Assembly (NCBI GenBank): GCA_021307315.1
Contig: JAJSPD010000042.1
Location: 248,001 to 312,000 of the forward strand
Direction: 5' to 3'
Origin: Bisporella sp. PMI_857
Taxonomy: Eukaryota; Ascomycota; Leotiomycetes; Helotiales; Helotiaceae
DNA: 64,000 bases
How positions within the stretch are numbered: position 1 is the stretch's first letter; every line of letters begins with the position of its first letter. Positions 46,592-57,749 of this stretch are shown here, one piece after another. The position numbers and the translations under genes were made by a program. The notes beneath the pieces were generated by a model. It saw nothing but the letters and a program-made list of their open reading frames with translations, was not told the DNA's origin and did not search any database.

Positions 46592-47440
46592 ATGAGTTCA
46601 GCGGCATTCCTGAATGCCGACCAGGCATGGGCACTATGGGATGAAAAGCCTGTCGAAGGCGCATTCGAACTTGACACCCCCGGAGGAACTCTCGACTACG
46701 CCGTGGCGACCAAAGTCGAGCGGCCGTGGCTCTTTGGCTACGAGCCAAAGAATCCAAATGGGCGTGCGGTGCTCATCCTGGGAGGAGGAGGCTACATCGA
46801 GCTCATGGTAGGGAAGGAAGGCATCACTGTCGCCCGCTGGCTAACTAGCCTTGGCTTCCACGCCTTCGTTCTCGTGCATCGCTTCCCGACTGCTCAGACC
46901 AGCCCACAGGCGCCGCTCGACGACGCGCGCCGCGCCTTGGAATTGATCAGCGGGAAGGGCTTTGCGAAGGCCGGCCTAGGAGTATGCGGCCTATCTTCCG
47001 GAGGCCATCTTGGTGCTGCTGTCCTTTCCGAGTACCCGACTTCCTGGAACTCTCCTACTGCGGCTCTTCCCAGGCCGACATTTGCAATTATCGGCTACGG
47101 CCCCATCTCCACCAATGCCGTCGGTCGTACCATCATACCCAACAAGCCGGCTCTGGAGCCGCCAGAAAAGCAGAAGCTGTATGATGTCGTACAGCCGGAT
47201 GTGCAGCTTGTCAATCCAGCGCCGCCGACGTTCATTGTGTACTCGGGCAATGACCCGATTGTACCTGTAGTTAATGCGTATCGTCTGGCGGAAGGGATTA
47301 CGAAGGCTGGGGGAGCCGTTGAGCTTCACGTGTTTGCAGATGCGCCACATGGCTTTGCTTTAGATACACAGGGCTTGCCTATTTCGAAGTGGCCTGACTT
47401 GTGCGAGGCATGGTTGGAGCAGAATGGGCTACTGATATGA
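46592..47440 (+). CDS. Alpha/beta hydrolase (acetyl-esterase-like), possibly bacterial in origin
   Basis: Intronless, 282 aa, no signal peptide. It has the esterase oxyanion-type stretch AVLILGGGGYIEL (59-71, in place of HGGG), the nucleophile elbow VCGLSSGGHLGAAV (Ser136), an acidic residue in YSGNDPIVPV (about 226) and a catalytic His in DAPHGFALD (about 258). The order matches bacterial BD-FAE/Aes-type esterases and xylan-deacetylase relatives. The coding part is clearly more GC-rich than the flanking DNA, which is AT-rich with a poly-A run. With the lack of introns, this suggests acquisition from bacteria, though fungal intronless esterases exist. It probably deacylates a small ester or sugar ester in the cytosol; the substrate is unknown. 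Confidence 0.88.
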   Translation: MSSAAFLNADQAWALWDEKPVEGAFELDTPGGTLDYAVATKVERPWLFGYEPKNPNGRAVLILGGGGYIELMVGKEGITVARWLTSLGFHAFVLVHRFPTAQTSPQAPLDDARRALELISGKGFAKAGLGVCGLSSGGHLGAAVLSEYPTSWNSPTAALPRPTFAIIGYGPISTNAVGRTIIPNKPALEPPEKQKLYDVVQPDVQLVNPAPPTFIVYSGNDPIVPVVNAYRLAEGITKAGGAVELHVFADAPHGFALDTQGLPISKWPDLCEAWLEQNGLLI

Positions 47441-48319
47441 TATATGAATTATGTTGCTTGATTTGTTTTTTGCAGCTAGTAAGGTGACTCCATGCATGGT
47501 CTGAATGGCGGTTTCAGCATAGAATTCTCAAGAAAGGTGCATTGTTTGAGCAAGGGTATCTTGAAGATGAATACTTCTCCCAGTCGAAATACGCTCAGGT
47601 AATAGGACAACACGTATTACAATGAAGGAACAGCCGCTTGGAGGCCCGCTAGAGCGTTAATTTGCGTAAGGCAATATTAGAGGGCGAATGAATAAATTTA
47701 TGCCTAAGATCTAAGCCCAAGATGTCTATGATCACTTCCTTTAAAAACATAAAAACTTCTCAATCATTTCAGTCATCTCCTTTTCGTTCTTCTTTCATAT
47801 TTTCGCCTCCCCCCAGCCAACTTTCCACTTAAACTAGCCATGCTCTAACTTCTATTGATGACCAAGCTTAACGAGAAGCAACAGGCAAGCCGTTTCTTGC
47901 CCCTGCACTGAATTAGCTAGAAGACGCTCCAAGCTTGTCGAACCTTGGCTGAATGTTCGTGCTCGTCAATCTCCGGGCCATCGTGTATAATCGTAGATAT
48001 AGAGGTGTGATATTGATGAAACATCTTTCCTAAGGAACAACCAATCGAATCCCTCGAAGCCAGTTTCCTCACGTATGAAATCAGGCTTCGCTACCTTGAA
48101 AGATACATTTACGATCGTCCCCATTCCAATGGCATGAGGAAGGCAAAGGCATACTTCGCTAATTCTCATATGTGGGATGTGCGTCGACTTGACACTGGAG
48201 GAGTTTGCAGGTCGACTTTCTTCAAAAGGAGGATCGGGTCCCGCGTCCGTACTTTAGGCTGGTTAAAAGGGCATATTCTATTTATGCAGACCAAGGGTGA
48301 ACAATCCCGGGGTGTACAT
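47441..48319. other. Intergenic, no gene supported
   Basis: Convergent spacer between the hydrolase (+) and Pex8 (-). The open frames (minus 47966-48169, plus 48134-48325) have no recognisable features. Confidence 0.5.
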
Positions 48320-50383
48320 CTATAGTCGACTTGCACCCTTTTCTCCCAGTCCTCCGCTCATGAATGGTCCTTCGTCAATGTCACCGAAGAGGACTCTTTC
48401 TCTGCCACCACTTGTGCTCCACCATGCCACACAAATCGCGCTTCTATCTACATCCATCTCTCCGCTCTCCAGAACTTCCCAGAATCGTGCCTTACATTCT
48501 TCTCTCATGTTTCTGTCTTGAATGACATTAAGAAGATCTGCAGCCAATGGCAGCCAATCTTTCAAAAGCACAGTTGGCAAGTTGGGTAACGCATCTAAGA
48601 GTGTCAATAGTAGAATGGCTTGTTCTGAAAGAGGTGGCTGAGCAGAGTGAGTTGCGGCTTCACCCTCGTTGGTGGGAAGAGGCATTGGCGTGGTTGGAGC
48701 GTGCAGAGCACGATAATGGAGTAACTCTAGTAGCGTTTCAGAAAGCATTGGCTGTGCAGCTGCTAGAGGTGCAGGAGGCGTAGTGATCTGCATCAGAGTC
48801 TTGAATGCGAATCGGAACTGACGGGGCGACAAGTTTGCTGGGAAGGAATTGAACAAGGATTCCACGTAAAAAGGTAGGATTTTGGAGTTCAATGCTACAG
48901 CTTGGGGGGCCGCAAGGGCGGCAAGCATAGCACTATGAGCGGCTTCAAATATCTCGCGAAGCCGAGCATTGGCGGTTGGATTCAGGTATGGCGAAGCTGG
49001 AGTGACAACCAGTGCTTCATTGTCGGATGCCGATAAAACAAGCGTAAAATGCTCGCTTGTATTGAGATAGAAAAGGTCAAGGTTCCGGTTTAAAGGGTGT
49101 GCTGGGATCTGACCAGCTTCTTTAGGGTATATGGCTTTCAAGAAGTTTCGAGAGTCAATAGGGTAATGGCTTAAAATATCGATGGACGTCAGATTTACAA
49201 AGGTATACGCAGAGAATGCGTTTGGCCCTAGTCGAGATGAGATGAAGTGCAAATCTTGAAGCATAACAAGTGCCTGCCAGGCAGTTGTTGGTGCGGGGAC
49301 TCCAGCCAGCATAGGGTCAAGTAATGTTCGTCCAATTATGGCCTGTAGAATGACCACCGTGGCGAACATAGCACCCTTGAGAACCTGCCATAAAGCTGGA
49401 AAGGTAATCTGGAGAGTTTCTGGAGTAAGATACATTCTCTCCTCCGAAGGATCAATTTCGGACAATTTGTTCCGTCGCCATAAGGTGAATATTCCGGCGG
49501 TAAAGCCAAGGAGGTGGTCCCGAAGCTCTACTACCCGCATTGGATTTGATGTATTCTCGACAGCATGAGCAATTAGCCTCGATAATGGGCCCATCGACGA
49601 GACGAGTGGCTTAGATGCTAAACTCTGCATACGTAGGAATGATTCCGACTTCACTGACCAGTCGAACTTGTTGCCTGGTATTTGCTTGATATTGACGTTG
49701 AATTTGATAGGTTCCAGGAACTGCATTTCTTCATAACCTCCTGCAGAAGTCATTGCGCGACTCATTGGCATAAGCAAGGCATCGTAATTGAGATCACTTC
49801 TCGCTAAGTCTGACAATAATGGGAATGCGTGGTTGAGCGCGAGGACAAGGGAATCCGCTCCATGTATTCCTCCGTTTGTAGGATCAGCCATTGCTAGATT
49901 CACTGCCGTCACCAGAGCACTTTCTAGTGTTGCTCTCAGAGCTCCGGATAGTCCTTGTCGGTTCTGGCCTTCCATCCCAAGAAGTACTCCTGCGATAACC
50001 AGAACATGCTGCCATCTGGCGGATTTATCATCTGCCCCCTTGATCACAGCTCTTGCCCAGTCATCACAATGTATTCCTCCTCCCTTCCTTGGCTGATATG
50101 CATCATACGGTTTCGGCGTGCCCTCCAACTGGTTCTTTCGAACGGTGATTGCAGCGGTATTGAACAAGCTGATGATTCGAAAGCTTGTCGCTAAAATATT
50201 GGGCTGCTGCCATATCGCTGGCGCAACCAGAAGTTGAGAAGTGAGCAGAGTAGCATTGAGAGGGTTGGATAGAGTCGTCAGTAATGAGGTCGTGCTCCCG
50301 AGTATGCGATTAGTATGTTCTTGATCACCTGGAGATGCTTGGAAAGCATGCAGAACTGTAGTGAGGAGGCGATCTGCTGGCAT
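48320..50383 (-). CDS. PEX8: Peroxisome biogenesis protein Pex8
   Basis: Intronless, 687 aa. The family start MPADRLLTTVLHAFQ leads to LGSTTSLLTTLSNPLN and LLTSQLLVAPAIWQQPN. An interior region resembles FRIISLFNTAAITVRKNQ, and the rest is mostly helical. The last three residues are Ser-Arg-Leu, a good peroxisomal targeting signal type 1. Pex8 is the intraperoxisomal protein that links the docking and RING complexes and helps cargo release from Pex5. It is confined to fungi. The PTS1 and the divergent spacing (284 bp) to the Tmem170-like gene support a complete gene. Sequence conservation outside the N-terminal 200 residues is low, so the call rests mainly on the N-terminus, length and PTS1. 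Confidence 0.85.
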   Translation of the reverse strand: MPADRLLTTVLHAFQASPGDQEHTNRILGSTTSLLTTLSNPLNATLLTSQLLVAPAIWQQPNILATSFRIISLFNTAAITVRKNQLEGTPKPYDAYQPRKGGGIHCDDWARAVIKGADDKSARWQHVLVIAGVLLGMEGQNRQGLSGALRATLESALVTAVNLAMADPTNGGIHGADSLVLALNHAFPLLSDLARSDLNYDALLMPMSRAMTSAGGYEEMQFLEPIKFNVNIKQIPGNKFDWSVKSESFLRMQSLASKPLVSSMGPLSRLIAHAVENTSNPMRVVELRDHLLGFTAGIFTLWRRNKLSEIDPSEERMYLTPETLQITFPALWQVLKGAMFATVVILQAIIGRTLLDPMLAGVPAPTTAWQALVMLQDLHFISSRLGPNAFSAYTFVNLTSIDILSHYPIDSRNFLKAIYPKEAGQIPAHPLNRNLDLFYLNTSEHFTLVLSASDNEALVVTPASPYLNPTANARLREIFEAAHSAMLAALAAPQAVALNSKILPFYVESLFNSFPANLSPRQFRFAFKTLMQITTPPAPLAAAQPMLSETLLELLHYRALHAPTTPMPLPTNEGEAATHSAQPPLSEQAILLLTLLDALPNLPTVLLKDWLPLAADLLNVIQDRNMREECKARFWEVLESGEMDVDRSAICVAWWSTSGGRERVLFGDIDEGPFMSGGLGEKGASRL

Positions 50384-50667
50384 GTTGACAGATTATAGGT
50401 GCGATCACTTATATGTAACCCATGGAAACTCGAAAGGCGTAACAAATTAAAGTCTCGATATGTGTTGTGATTTGTGATCGAGATTGTTGAGACTTAAGGT
50501 TGGGCTGGATCTGAATTCTAGAGCCGAGGCTCAGCCTTGGGGGAATTTGGTGCAACCTCAATCCCTGCATGGCTCAAAGAACCTTACATCTAGACCTTGA
50601 AATCCATAACCGCGAACCAGCTCCTTTACACCTCCTCGTGAAGGCCAGCGGCCAATATATACACGCG
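50384..50667. promoter_or_regulatory. Bidirectional promoter region, Pex8/Tmem170-like
   Basis: A 284-bp spacer between divergent start codons. No sharp TATA box is visible. Confidence 0.45.
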
Positions 50668-51212
50668 ATGGTTAGATTAAAGTAAGTAGCTTTCCAGATC
50701 CCGTATGTGCAACCCCCATAACCATATCCAGTACGCGCGTCGAGAATCCAGCACCGCTCGACTATGTATCGCCGGGCTTCCCATCGCTATATTGGCCGCT
50801 GCATGCAAAGCCAGGCGAGCCGATCTACCTCTACAACACTAGCGACGTGATGCGCTTTACCCTTTACTGGACACTCATTATTTATGCAATATTTCATCTT
50901 TCTGCTGCAGGCTATGCCATCCTCATGCAAGTTGGCAAAGGAAAGTCAGTTTGGAAATACGCGTGGGCGATTGTGGGTGTATATGCCGTAGTAGCCGGCG
51001 CGGAAGCTGTTATGGCTGGGTGCTTTGTAGGACTGATGTCAGTAACTGTGAAAATTATGTCCTTGGAAACTGCCCACTAATAGAAGCCTAGCCTGGGAGC
51101 TGTCTATAATGCTGGATACTTCCGCATGTCGACCTGGATACCATTGCTGTGGTCAGTGATCAACGTTATGACCTTGCTTGCGGCGTCTTTCTCGATTCAT
51201 GGTGGTCTTTGA
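50668..51212 (+). CDS. Tmem170-family membrane protein
   Basis: Three exons (50668-50681, 50732-51037, 51092-51212) give 146 aa. The 14-nt first exon is required for a start codon (MVRLN). The protein has a short lumenal or cytosolic lead (PGFPSLYWPLHAKPGEPIYL) and three or four hydrophobic helices: FTLYWTLIIYAIFHLSAAGY, WAIVGVYAVVAGAEAVMAG, LGAVYNAGYFRMSTWIPLLW and VMTLLAASFSIHGGL. This matches the putative transmembrane protein 170 family (PF10190). Animal members influence ER sheet shape and nuclear pore formation; fungal members are poorly studied. The stop is 135 bp from the convergent acetyltransferase gene. Confidence 0.88.
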
Positions 51213-51347
51213 AAAGCACATATTTTTGTTCATGGACTCTCCGTAATTGTAGGTGTCGACTTTGATAGAACCATTCAGCGAAACATGGATATATATGTAT
51301 TGAATGACTAACATTAATTCAAATTTGTATAGAAAAAAATCCAGTAA

Positions 51348-52347
51348 TTAAGTAATGTTGATCATTTCTGAACCTCCCAATGCCGGATCTTTCGCTTCTG
51401 GGACTATTTTTCTGATAACCCGTCCTGGGTTGCCAGCCACGACAACGAAATCCGGGATATCCTTAGTCACCACACTCCCGGCTCCAACGGTCACGCCCCT
51501 GCCAATAGTGACTCCTGGACAGACTGTGACGTTGCCTCCAATCCAACAATCAGATCCTATGGTGATCGGCGATCCCAACTCGGGCCCCTGGGTTCCATTG
51601 CGGAGGAATGCTAGAAACCAAATTAGAACTGGCGGCATCATGATCGCTCCAAATTGTGTCTCAAAACATGCATTCACTGCCTCACTCTTAAACTCAAAGG
51701 AGTCTGGGTAGACATATGGTATAGGAGATATTGAATCGACTTACGATCTAGAGGATGCGTAGCTGAGAAGAAAGAGCAGTTGGGGCCGATAAGGGTGCGG
51801 TCTCCAATGCTAATTAAGCAAGTGTCTAAAAATGTAGCATTAAAGTTTATATAAACTCCTCTGCCAAATCTGGGATTATGAGCATTTGTGGTAAGTACAT
51901 TCGAAATATGCAGGACTACCTAAGATTGGTACCATAGTCGACCTTGATAGGCCCATCGATGTACGGCTCGTCCCGGAGGATGATTGCATCTTCATCTGGG
52001 CTTATTCCTGGTGGAGGAATAGGCGACTTATCATCTACAATGCTAGATATTATGATAATCAGTCTTTGAAATTGCAGACTGAAACAATATTCTTACTCCC
52101 TCCAGAGCTTTACAAGTTCTCGTCGAGGAGCCTCTCCAGCAATGTTAAACTAAAGGTAATCCAATCAGCCTCCAGAGCATGGTAGTTGTCAACGTTAGCA
52201 GATATGCTATTTATCACTGTTGTTACGCACTCTATGACAGGCATGATGACACCTGTTTCTCTTCGCCGTCAAAGTGGGAGTGAAAGCATAATACAGCTCT
52301 CCTCGCACCATACGAGCCTCGTTCTCAATATCATTAATCTTGTCCAT
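51348..52347 (-). CDS. Maltose/galactoside-type O-acetyltransferase (left-handed beta-helix)
   Basis: Five exons (52347-52231, 52149-52097, 52042-51920, 51869-51745, 51610-51348) give 226 aa. The maltose-acetyltransferase N-terminal helix block reads MVRGELYYAFTPTL with RCHHACHRFN after splicing. The beta-helix follows with hexapeptide turns: YGTNLRFGRGVYINFNATF, ISIGDRTLIGPNCSFFSATH and ITIGSDCWIGGNVTVCPGV, then GVTVGAGSVVTKDIPDFVVVAGNPGRVIRKI. The catalytic His is in SATHPLD. The intron 51744-51611 removes a long open stretch, and splicing gives the expected HPLDPFLRNGTQGPELG. Family enzymes acetylate sugars with acetyl-CoA; the acceptor is not evident. The gene has more introns than is typical for this family in fungi, so it is probably not a recent bacterial arrival. 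Confidence 0.9.
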
Positions 52348-53157
52348 CTTTTTGATTGAAATTTATAGATGTTCGTGGAATCTTACATTCCGAGAGAAAA
52401 GTCAAGAATTTATTCGTTCACCCCCTTTTATATACAAGTTTATTTGTGCGGTGTGTAGGCCAGCTTGAGTGGCGAGCCAGGGTTCTGCTAAATTAACGCC
52501 CACTGATGGGTCTTCTCTCGCATTCAATCCGACCTTCATAAGTAAATTTGATTCCTAATCCTTCTTGTCAGTGCTTGGCATCGAGTAATAGACCAAATCT
52601 GCACTAAGTTCAAGCATGCTTCTTGTCATACTTTCTATACCTCTAGGTTTCATGATAGACAAGCAAAAAGGAAAAAACTGATATGTTGTCGGCCTCATTG
52701 GACACACTCGAGACAATCTTCATATACCCATGAACAAGAAGCTGAAACAGGCATAGCGCACTTTTCTGCCCAAGGCTATAACCACGCCACGTCGTGGCGT
52801 GGACGAGGCTGAAGCTGCAACTTTTGCTGAAAGACTAGACAACAATACTAACTACACTCTTTATGTTTCTTGCACGGCCATCTTTATCTGTGGATAGAGA
52901 TGCTCTGCAAGAGTACTAGCATTATATATTTCCATTCAATGTATTAATGCTTTTTGATCTAAAATCTTTTTCTCTTTCTTTGCTATACAATCAGAGCCTG
53001 GCCATACGATCAAAGACTTGCAGTGAAGACCTACTTCGACATCCTTAGCACTCTTTACAATACCTCTTGAAGTTGTAAGAAGCCGCAATATTGTACCAGC
53101 TCTGTATTGCGACATCTGTTGTTGTCTTGCTCACAACACATCATAGGCCTATCGAGC
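52348..53157. other. Divergent intergenic region
   Basis: About 810 bp between divergent genes. No coding structure seen. A short direct duplication (CCACGTCGTGGCGTGG near 52788-52803) includes a small palindrome CCACGTCGTGG. Confidence 0.5.
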
Positions 53158-54051
53158 ATGGCCACCTCAACTAGCTCTTTCGAACCTCCTACCCATCAAG
53201 GACCTCGCTCACGAACGCGCGATGTCATTAACCTTGTCAACCACGGAGGGCTTGGACGTGCAGCCCGTCCTCCCTCTCGCTCCCCATCTCCTCCGCCAGC
53301 AGCCACCAATATCGACTATATCCTTGACATGTTCGAACAGCAATACCTTCCCCACCAGCCGAAATCTCTCTCTGGGATAGCGGTTCGGTCCCTCATTCTC
53401 GGGATATCATTTACCGCATCTCTCCATCTGACACTCTACATCCGCTTCTGCACGAACTCTGCCGCCTGGCGCGCGCCCCTCTTCGTAACCACCCTCTCAG
53501 CCTTCCACTTCCTCGAGTTCTGGACCACAGCAACCTACAACACGTCTACCGCAGAGACCCAATCCTTCCTCTTCACCTCCAACGGTCACGCCTATTACAT
53601 AGCGCACACTCTCGCGATCGCCGAGTGCCTGCTTAGAACCGTGCTCTTCCCGAATCCACACGTTCTCCCGGCGCACATATTCCATCTCCTTACCTTCCTC
53701 GGCCTGGTCCTCATAATTACTATGCAGGCCGTCCGGTCATTGGCCATGATCACCGCCGGCCAATCCTTCAACCACGTTGTGCAGCACCGCAAAGCCCGCA
53801 CCCATGCCCTCATTACCACGGGCATCTATAGTCATTTGCGTCATCCTAGCTACTTCGGGTATTTCTGGTGGGGCCTGGGGACGCAACTCATGCTGGGGAA
53901 TGCGGTATGCTTCATAGGATATGCGCTTGTATTGTGGAAATTTTTCGCCGCAAGGATACCGGGAGAGGAAGCACATCTGGCACGTTTCTTCGGGGATGAG
54001 TATGGGCAGTACCGAAAGCGGACGTGGATTGGGATTCCATTTATACGATAG
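53158..54051 (+). CDS. STE14: Protein-S-isoprenylcysteine O-methyltransferase (Ste14/ICMT)
   Basis: Intronless, 297 aa. The ATG at 53158 is used because the open frame further upstream starts with TTG. A disordered Pro/Ser-rich N-terminus (about 60 residues) precedes several TM helices. The ICMT signatures are present: a FHFLEFWTTATYN helix, FNHVVQHRKARTHALITTGI, the SAM-binding stretch YSHLRHPSYFGYFWWGLGTQ, and a C-terminal EEAHLARFFGDEYGQYRKRT with the catalytic Arg/Glu pattern. The enzyme sits in the ER membrane. It methylates the C-terminal prenylcysteine of CaaX proteins such as Ras, Rho and a-factor pheromone after prenylation and proteolysis. Confidence 0.95.
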   Translation: MATSTSSFEPPTHQGPRSRTRDVINLVNHGGLGRAARPPSRSPSPPPAATNIDYILDMFEQQYLPHQPKSLSGIAVRSLILGISFTASLHLTLYIRFCTNSAAWRAPLFVTTLSAFHFLEFWTTATYNTSTAETQSFLFTSNGHAYYIAHTLAIAECLLRTVLFPNPHVLPAHIFHLLTFLGLVLIITMQAVRSLAMITAGQSFNHVVQHRKARTHALITTGIYSHLRHPSYFGYFWWGLGTQLMLGNAVCFIGYALVLWKFFAARIPGEEAHLARFFGDEYGQYRKRTWIGIPFIR

Positions 54052-54741
54052 CCCTGGAGATATGGGAAAGGGAATGCATACACGGGATGGCGCATGGGAC
54101 TTGTTTGCATGGATGCAGGATTGGAACTGTCTATATTTTGATCCAGCCCGGCTTTGATTATGAGGCTATGAAACGAAAGAAATGTGCAAAAGCCGCAGAA
54201 CGAGCCTTATATACTTTTCCCATAGCGACCAGCGATGTTCTACCTATCCTCACAAGGCCATCAAGAATCAGGCCGGGACTACCTTTGAGGAATGCAACAC
54301 ACTCCGCTCCTGCATTAAATGGCGCAAATCCAGCCATCATTGGACACCACTGCACCACTCCAAGGAAAGTAAGGAGGTGCTTGCAGTTAATGAGACATAT
54401 ATTGCTTAAAGAATTCAATGTTCGTCTCAATATGTGAAATGTCGCCTTATTCTATGCAAGATGTGCGAGGCGTATTCATTTAGGATACAATCAGTGTTGA
54501 GAACAAAAACGGGTTATTATTTCCTATAGCCCTTTGTATGTGGAAGAAAACCCAGAAAAGAATACCGAACTCAATGCTACCTGATAATAACAGCAGAGAT
54601 GTATGTGCCCTCCACAAAGGGTATTATACAATACTACCGAACGCCTTTTCCAATGCTATAATCCCTCCAAAACCTGCCTGGTGCTAATGCCAATGCCAAT
54701 GCTTGTGATGTTCAACTATTCCAATGCAAAATGAGTACTAT
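54052..54741. other. Convergent intergenic region
   Basis: The Ste14 3' end faces the ClC 3' end. Open frames on both strands at 54024-54437 overlap each other and lack features. No gene supported. Confidence 0.5.
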
Positions 54742-57700
54742 TTATCCTTCCAGCTCGCGCATGTACTTCACGAAAGTCTTCTTATGTACCTAGACGCGAT
54801 TAGCAAAGAACCGAAACCAAGGCAAGAGATGTTTTACCAATCCAGCAAACTTGCCATCCCTGCTCACACAAATATACCGTAACCCAAGCTTAACGAAGCA
54901 TTCATACACCAAATCCATGGGGCTTCTGATATCAAGCGACAGCGGCGCCGGGTCTATATAAGGCGTAAAGTCCGTCGGATCAGGTTGATCTTCGTCATCC
55001 GAGTCCATCATGTTGACTGATGCCATGAGACACAGACTCGTGGACTCATTGTGTAAGTTATCGAGAGCAAATTCAAGATCTGGTGCTGGAATGAGGCCGA
55101 CTAGAATATCGTTTCTAATGATTGGGAGACCACCATCGACTTCTCCTGCTAGACGTAAGATATTCAGTTTTTCTCGGAGACGTGTAGCTGCTACGAGCGG
55201 TGACGATGAGATATCAATGACTCTTTCTCCCCTAAGACAGTGCGTGATATCTGCTAAAGCTGACGTAAAGACGGGCTTGTGCTTGTTGTTGAGGAAGGGA
55301 TAAGAGTTTAGATTCGTCAATAGGTCCTGCACAGGATATGAGCCCCAGAGCTGAAAGTAGCTGGAAAGAACTTACATAGATGCTGAGCGGCTCAAGCCAA
55401 TCTGCAGTCCATTTCGCAACCAAAATTGCAAGCGAGAAGGGAAGCACGTAGTCAAGACTACCTGTTAACTCAAACAGAATGACGGCAAGAGTAACTGAGA
55501 GTCGAGTAACGCCACACATTGTAGAACCAGCTGCAATGAGAGCATATACGCCAGGAGTGATGCATGATTGGCCAGTAACATAAGCTGCACAGTTGCCAAA
55601 TACAGGAGATGTTGGAAATCGTAAGACAGCCCACTGAATCAAGTGGCCAATGAGGCGACCTCCCAACCCACCAACCACCATAGACGGTACATAAATGCCC
55701 GCTGGAACTTTCTGTGTTAAATGTCAGTATCGAACGTGCGCCTCAATGAGCTAGAATAATAAACGAATCAAAGAAAGGACAACATACTATGCCGAATGTG
55801 ATTATTGTCAAGGTCCCCTTAATGATGAAAGCAATAGCGAGTTGTTGAACAACAGGGAAAATATCATCTATGTCCTGTGGGCAAAGCCCCAGATCATCAG
55901 TCTTACCCACGCTGCATGGCGCAGCTAGATTATACATCAGCTTTGCAACAGGTACCTTTGTGAAACGATTCCAGTAGCTGACCAGACCTGTCAACAATGC
56001 AACCATGACAACTTCGAAAATAGGCCACTTCTTGATGATCGGAACCTTGCGAAAGGATTGGGCCCAGTTACGTGAAGCCTTGATAAACATGGCTCCAATG
56101 AAACCACCTAGCATTCCGACGAATATAAACGATCCCAATTCGAAGAACTCCCAATCTGTAATATAGCGAACCTCAAAAATGACGATCTTGCTGTTGCCAT
56201 AAGGATCCAAAAATTTGAGAGTCAATGCTGCGCAGATGCAACAGAGAAACGTCCTGAACAATGTCTTCGCCGGAAAAAAATATGAAACTTCCTCTAAAGA
56301 GAAAAGAACACCACCAAGAGGCGCACCGAAAGCGACAGCAACTCCTGCCGCAGCTGCAGCAGACAATACCTCTCTGCGTTTGCTGTCATTGCTGTCGTAT
56401 TTGGAAAAGATACGGCATGCAATATTTCCCACGCAGGTAGCAATATGAACAAATGGACCTTCTTTGCCTAAGCTGAGGCCAGATGCAACACTTAGGATTA
56501 ACGCAGCAGTTTTGATGACGAGTGTTTTGACACCTAGAAATCCGTGCAACACGAATCCACTTAAAATGACTCTCACTTCTGCCACACCAGAGCCAGCAGC
56601 AGAATAATAAACCATAGGAGCGGAGAGCTCTGGATCTTCCGGCTGACTCGTCCCGTCGACAGCTAGCCTTTCACGAAGTGTAGCTCCGAGATTTTCGTCA
56701 AGTGTAGAAATTCGATAGGTCGAAGGGACAATCGTCTTAGTAGCAAGTGTGAGCAGACAAGAAAGTGCAGCTAGAGTAACTACGAGAAATATAAAAACGC
56801 CATACTCGACGATGTCTTCGTTGACGTGAGGTATGCGTATCACTTTTGACCATGGCTCCCAGTCGTCACAACGCTTACCACCGGGACAACACCGCTATGT
56901 AAGAATTAGCACTGCTTCCAAGAGTATGCCGATAATGTGCTATAAAATTCAAATGGGCAGCTCCTTGCAAGATAGTCCTAAACCTGAATGATGATGGAGC
57001 AAGATGGCAGCGTGCTCGCGTTGCCATAGTGTCTGAAAAGGAGAAATAGCGTATACGCACCTTTTCACTAATCCATAGCCCTCTTGCACAATACCCATCT
57101 TTCCAGTCGAATGCAGGTTCTTCAGAGACATCTACACCATATGCAATCGCGGCCGTGATGAATCCCACCAACGCACTTAGTAGCCACCCTTGTGTTCCGT
57201 CAAAAAAGTTCAGTATCCGTCCCTTGATATCCTTTCGACTTCGAAGCGCCTTGACCCGATATGCATCCGCAATATTATCATGCACCCAGTCCGTGGACGT
57301 AAACTGGTCATACCAGACTCTATCATAGGCTTCCAGGGAGCCTTTCGACTCCCTCATCTGGTCCTTGAACGCAAGGCGGTCCGCGGTCAACGAGTTGACT
57401 AACCGTTTACTCCATGATGCTGCACGACTGTGGTTTCTTGTCGATTTGAAGCTTGCTACGCCATGTCAGTTTTTGTTTCCAGCACTGAAACGAAGGTAGT
57501 ATACTTACCATTCCGAGATAAATGTAGATGCGTGCCCAAGTCCACAGCAGACTGCCACCATTTAGCCCATCACCTATAAATCAAGCCCTGGGGTATATTT
57601 ACTTGAATTCGCAGCCCACGTCTACCCCTCGAGGCCGTAGAGCTCTGCGGAAGCAATAAGGGAGTCGTCTCATTGTCTACGCTCGAGGTCCGCACGCGAC

Positions 57701-57749
57701 GAGAGGAAATGGGACTCGATGGGGCCGCAGAGTGCGGTTCAGACTGCAT
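54742..57749 (-). CDS. Voltage-gated chloride channel/exchanger (ClC, Gef1-like)
   Basis: Six exons (57749-57574, 57451-57061, 56894-55788, 55711-55376, 55326-54838, 54789-54742) give 848 aa. The ATG at 57749 is chosen; the longer open frame begins with GTG. A cytosolic N-terminus includes DNETTPLLLP, common in fungal ClC. The pore motifs are GSGVAE (about 290, GSGIPE in most), GKEGPFVHIA with the gating Glu (about 334), APLGGVLFSLEEVSYFFP and KVPAGIYVPSM. Two CBS domains follow (exon 5: RVIDISSSPLV and SPMDLVYECFVKLGLRYICVS). The last exon of 16 codons adds VHKKTFVKYMRELEG. The gating Glu and the likely proton Glu (EEVS region) suggest a Cl-/H+ exchanger of Golgi or endosome, like yeast Gef1, which helps load copper into multicopper oxidases. 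Confidence 0.94.

Noticed and set aside
54024..54437. 137-codon plus frame and 90-codon minus frame after Ste14
   Set aside because: They overlap each other in the 3' spacer, with no recognisable features on either strand.
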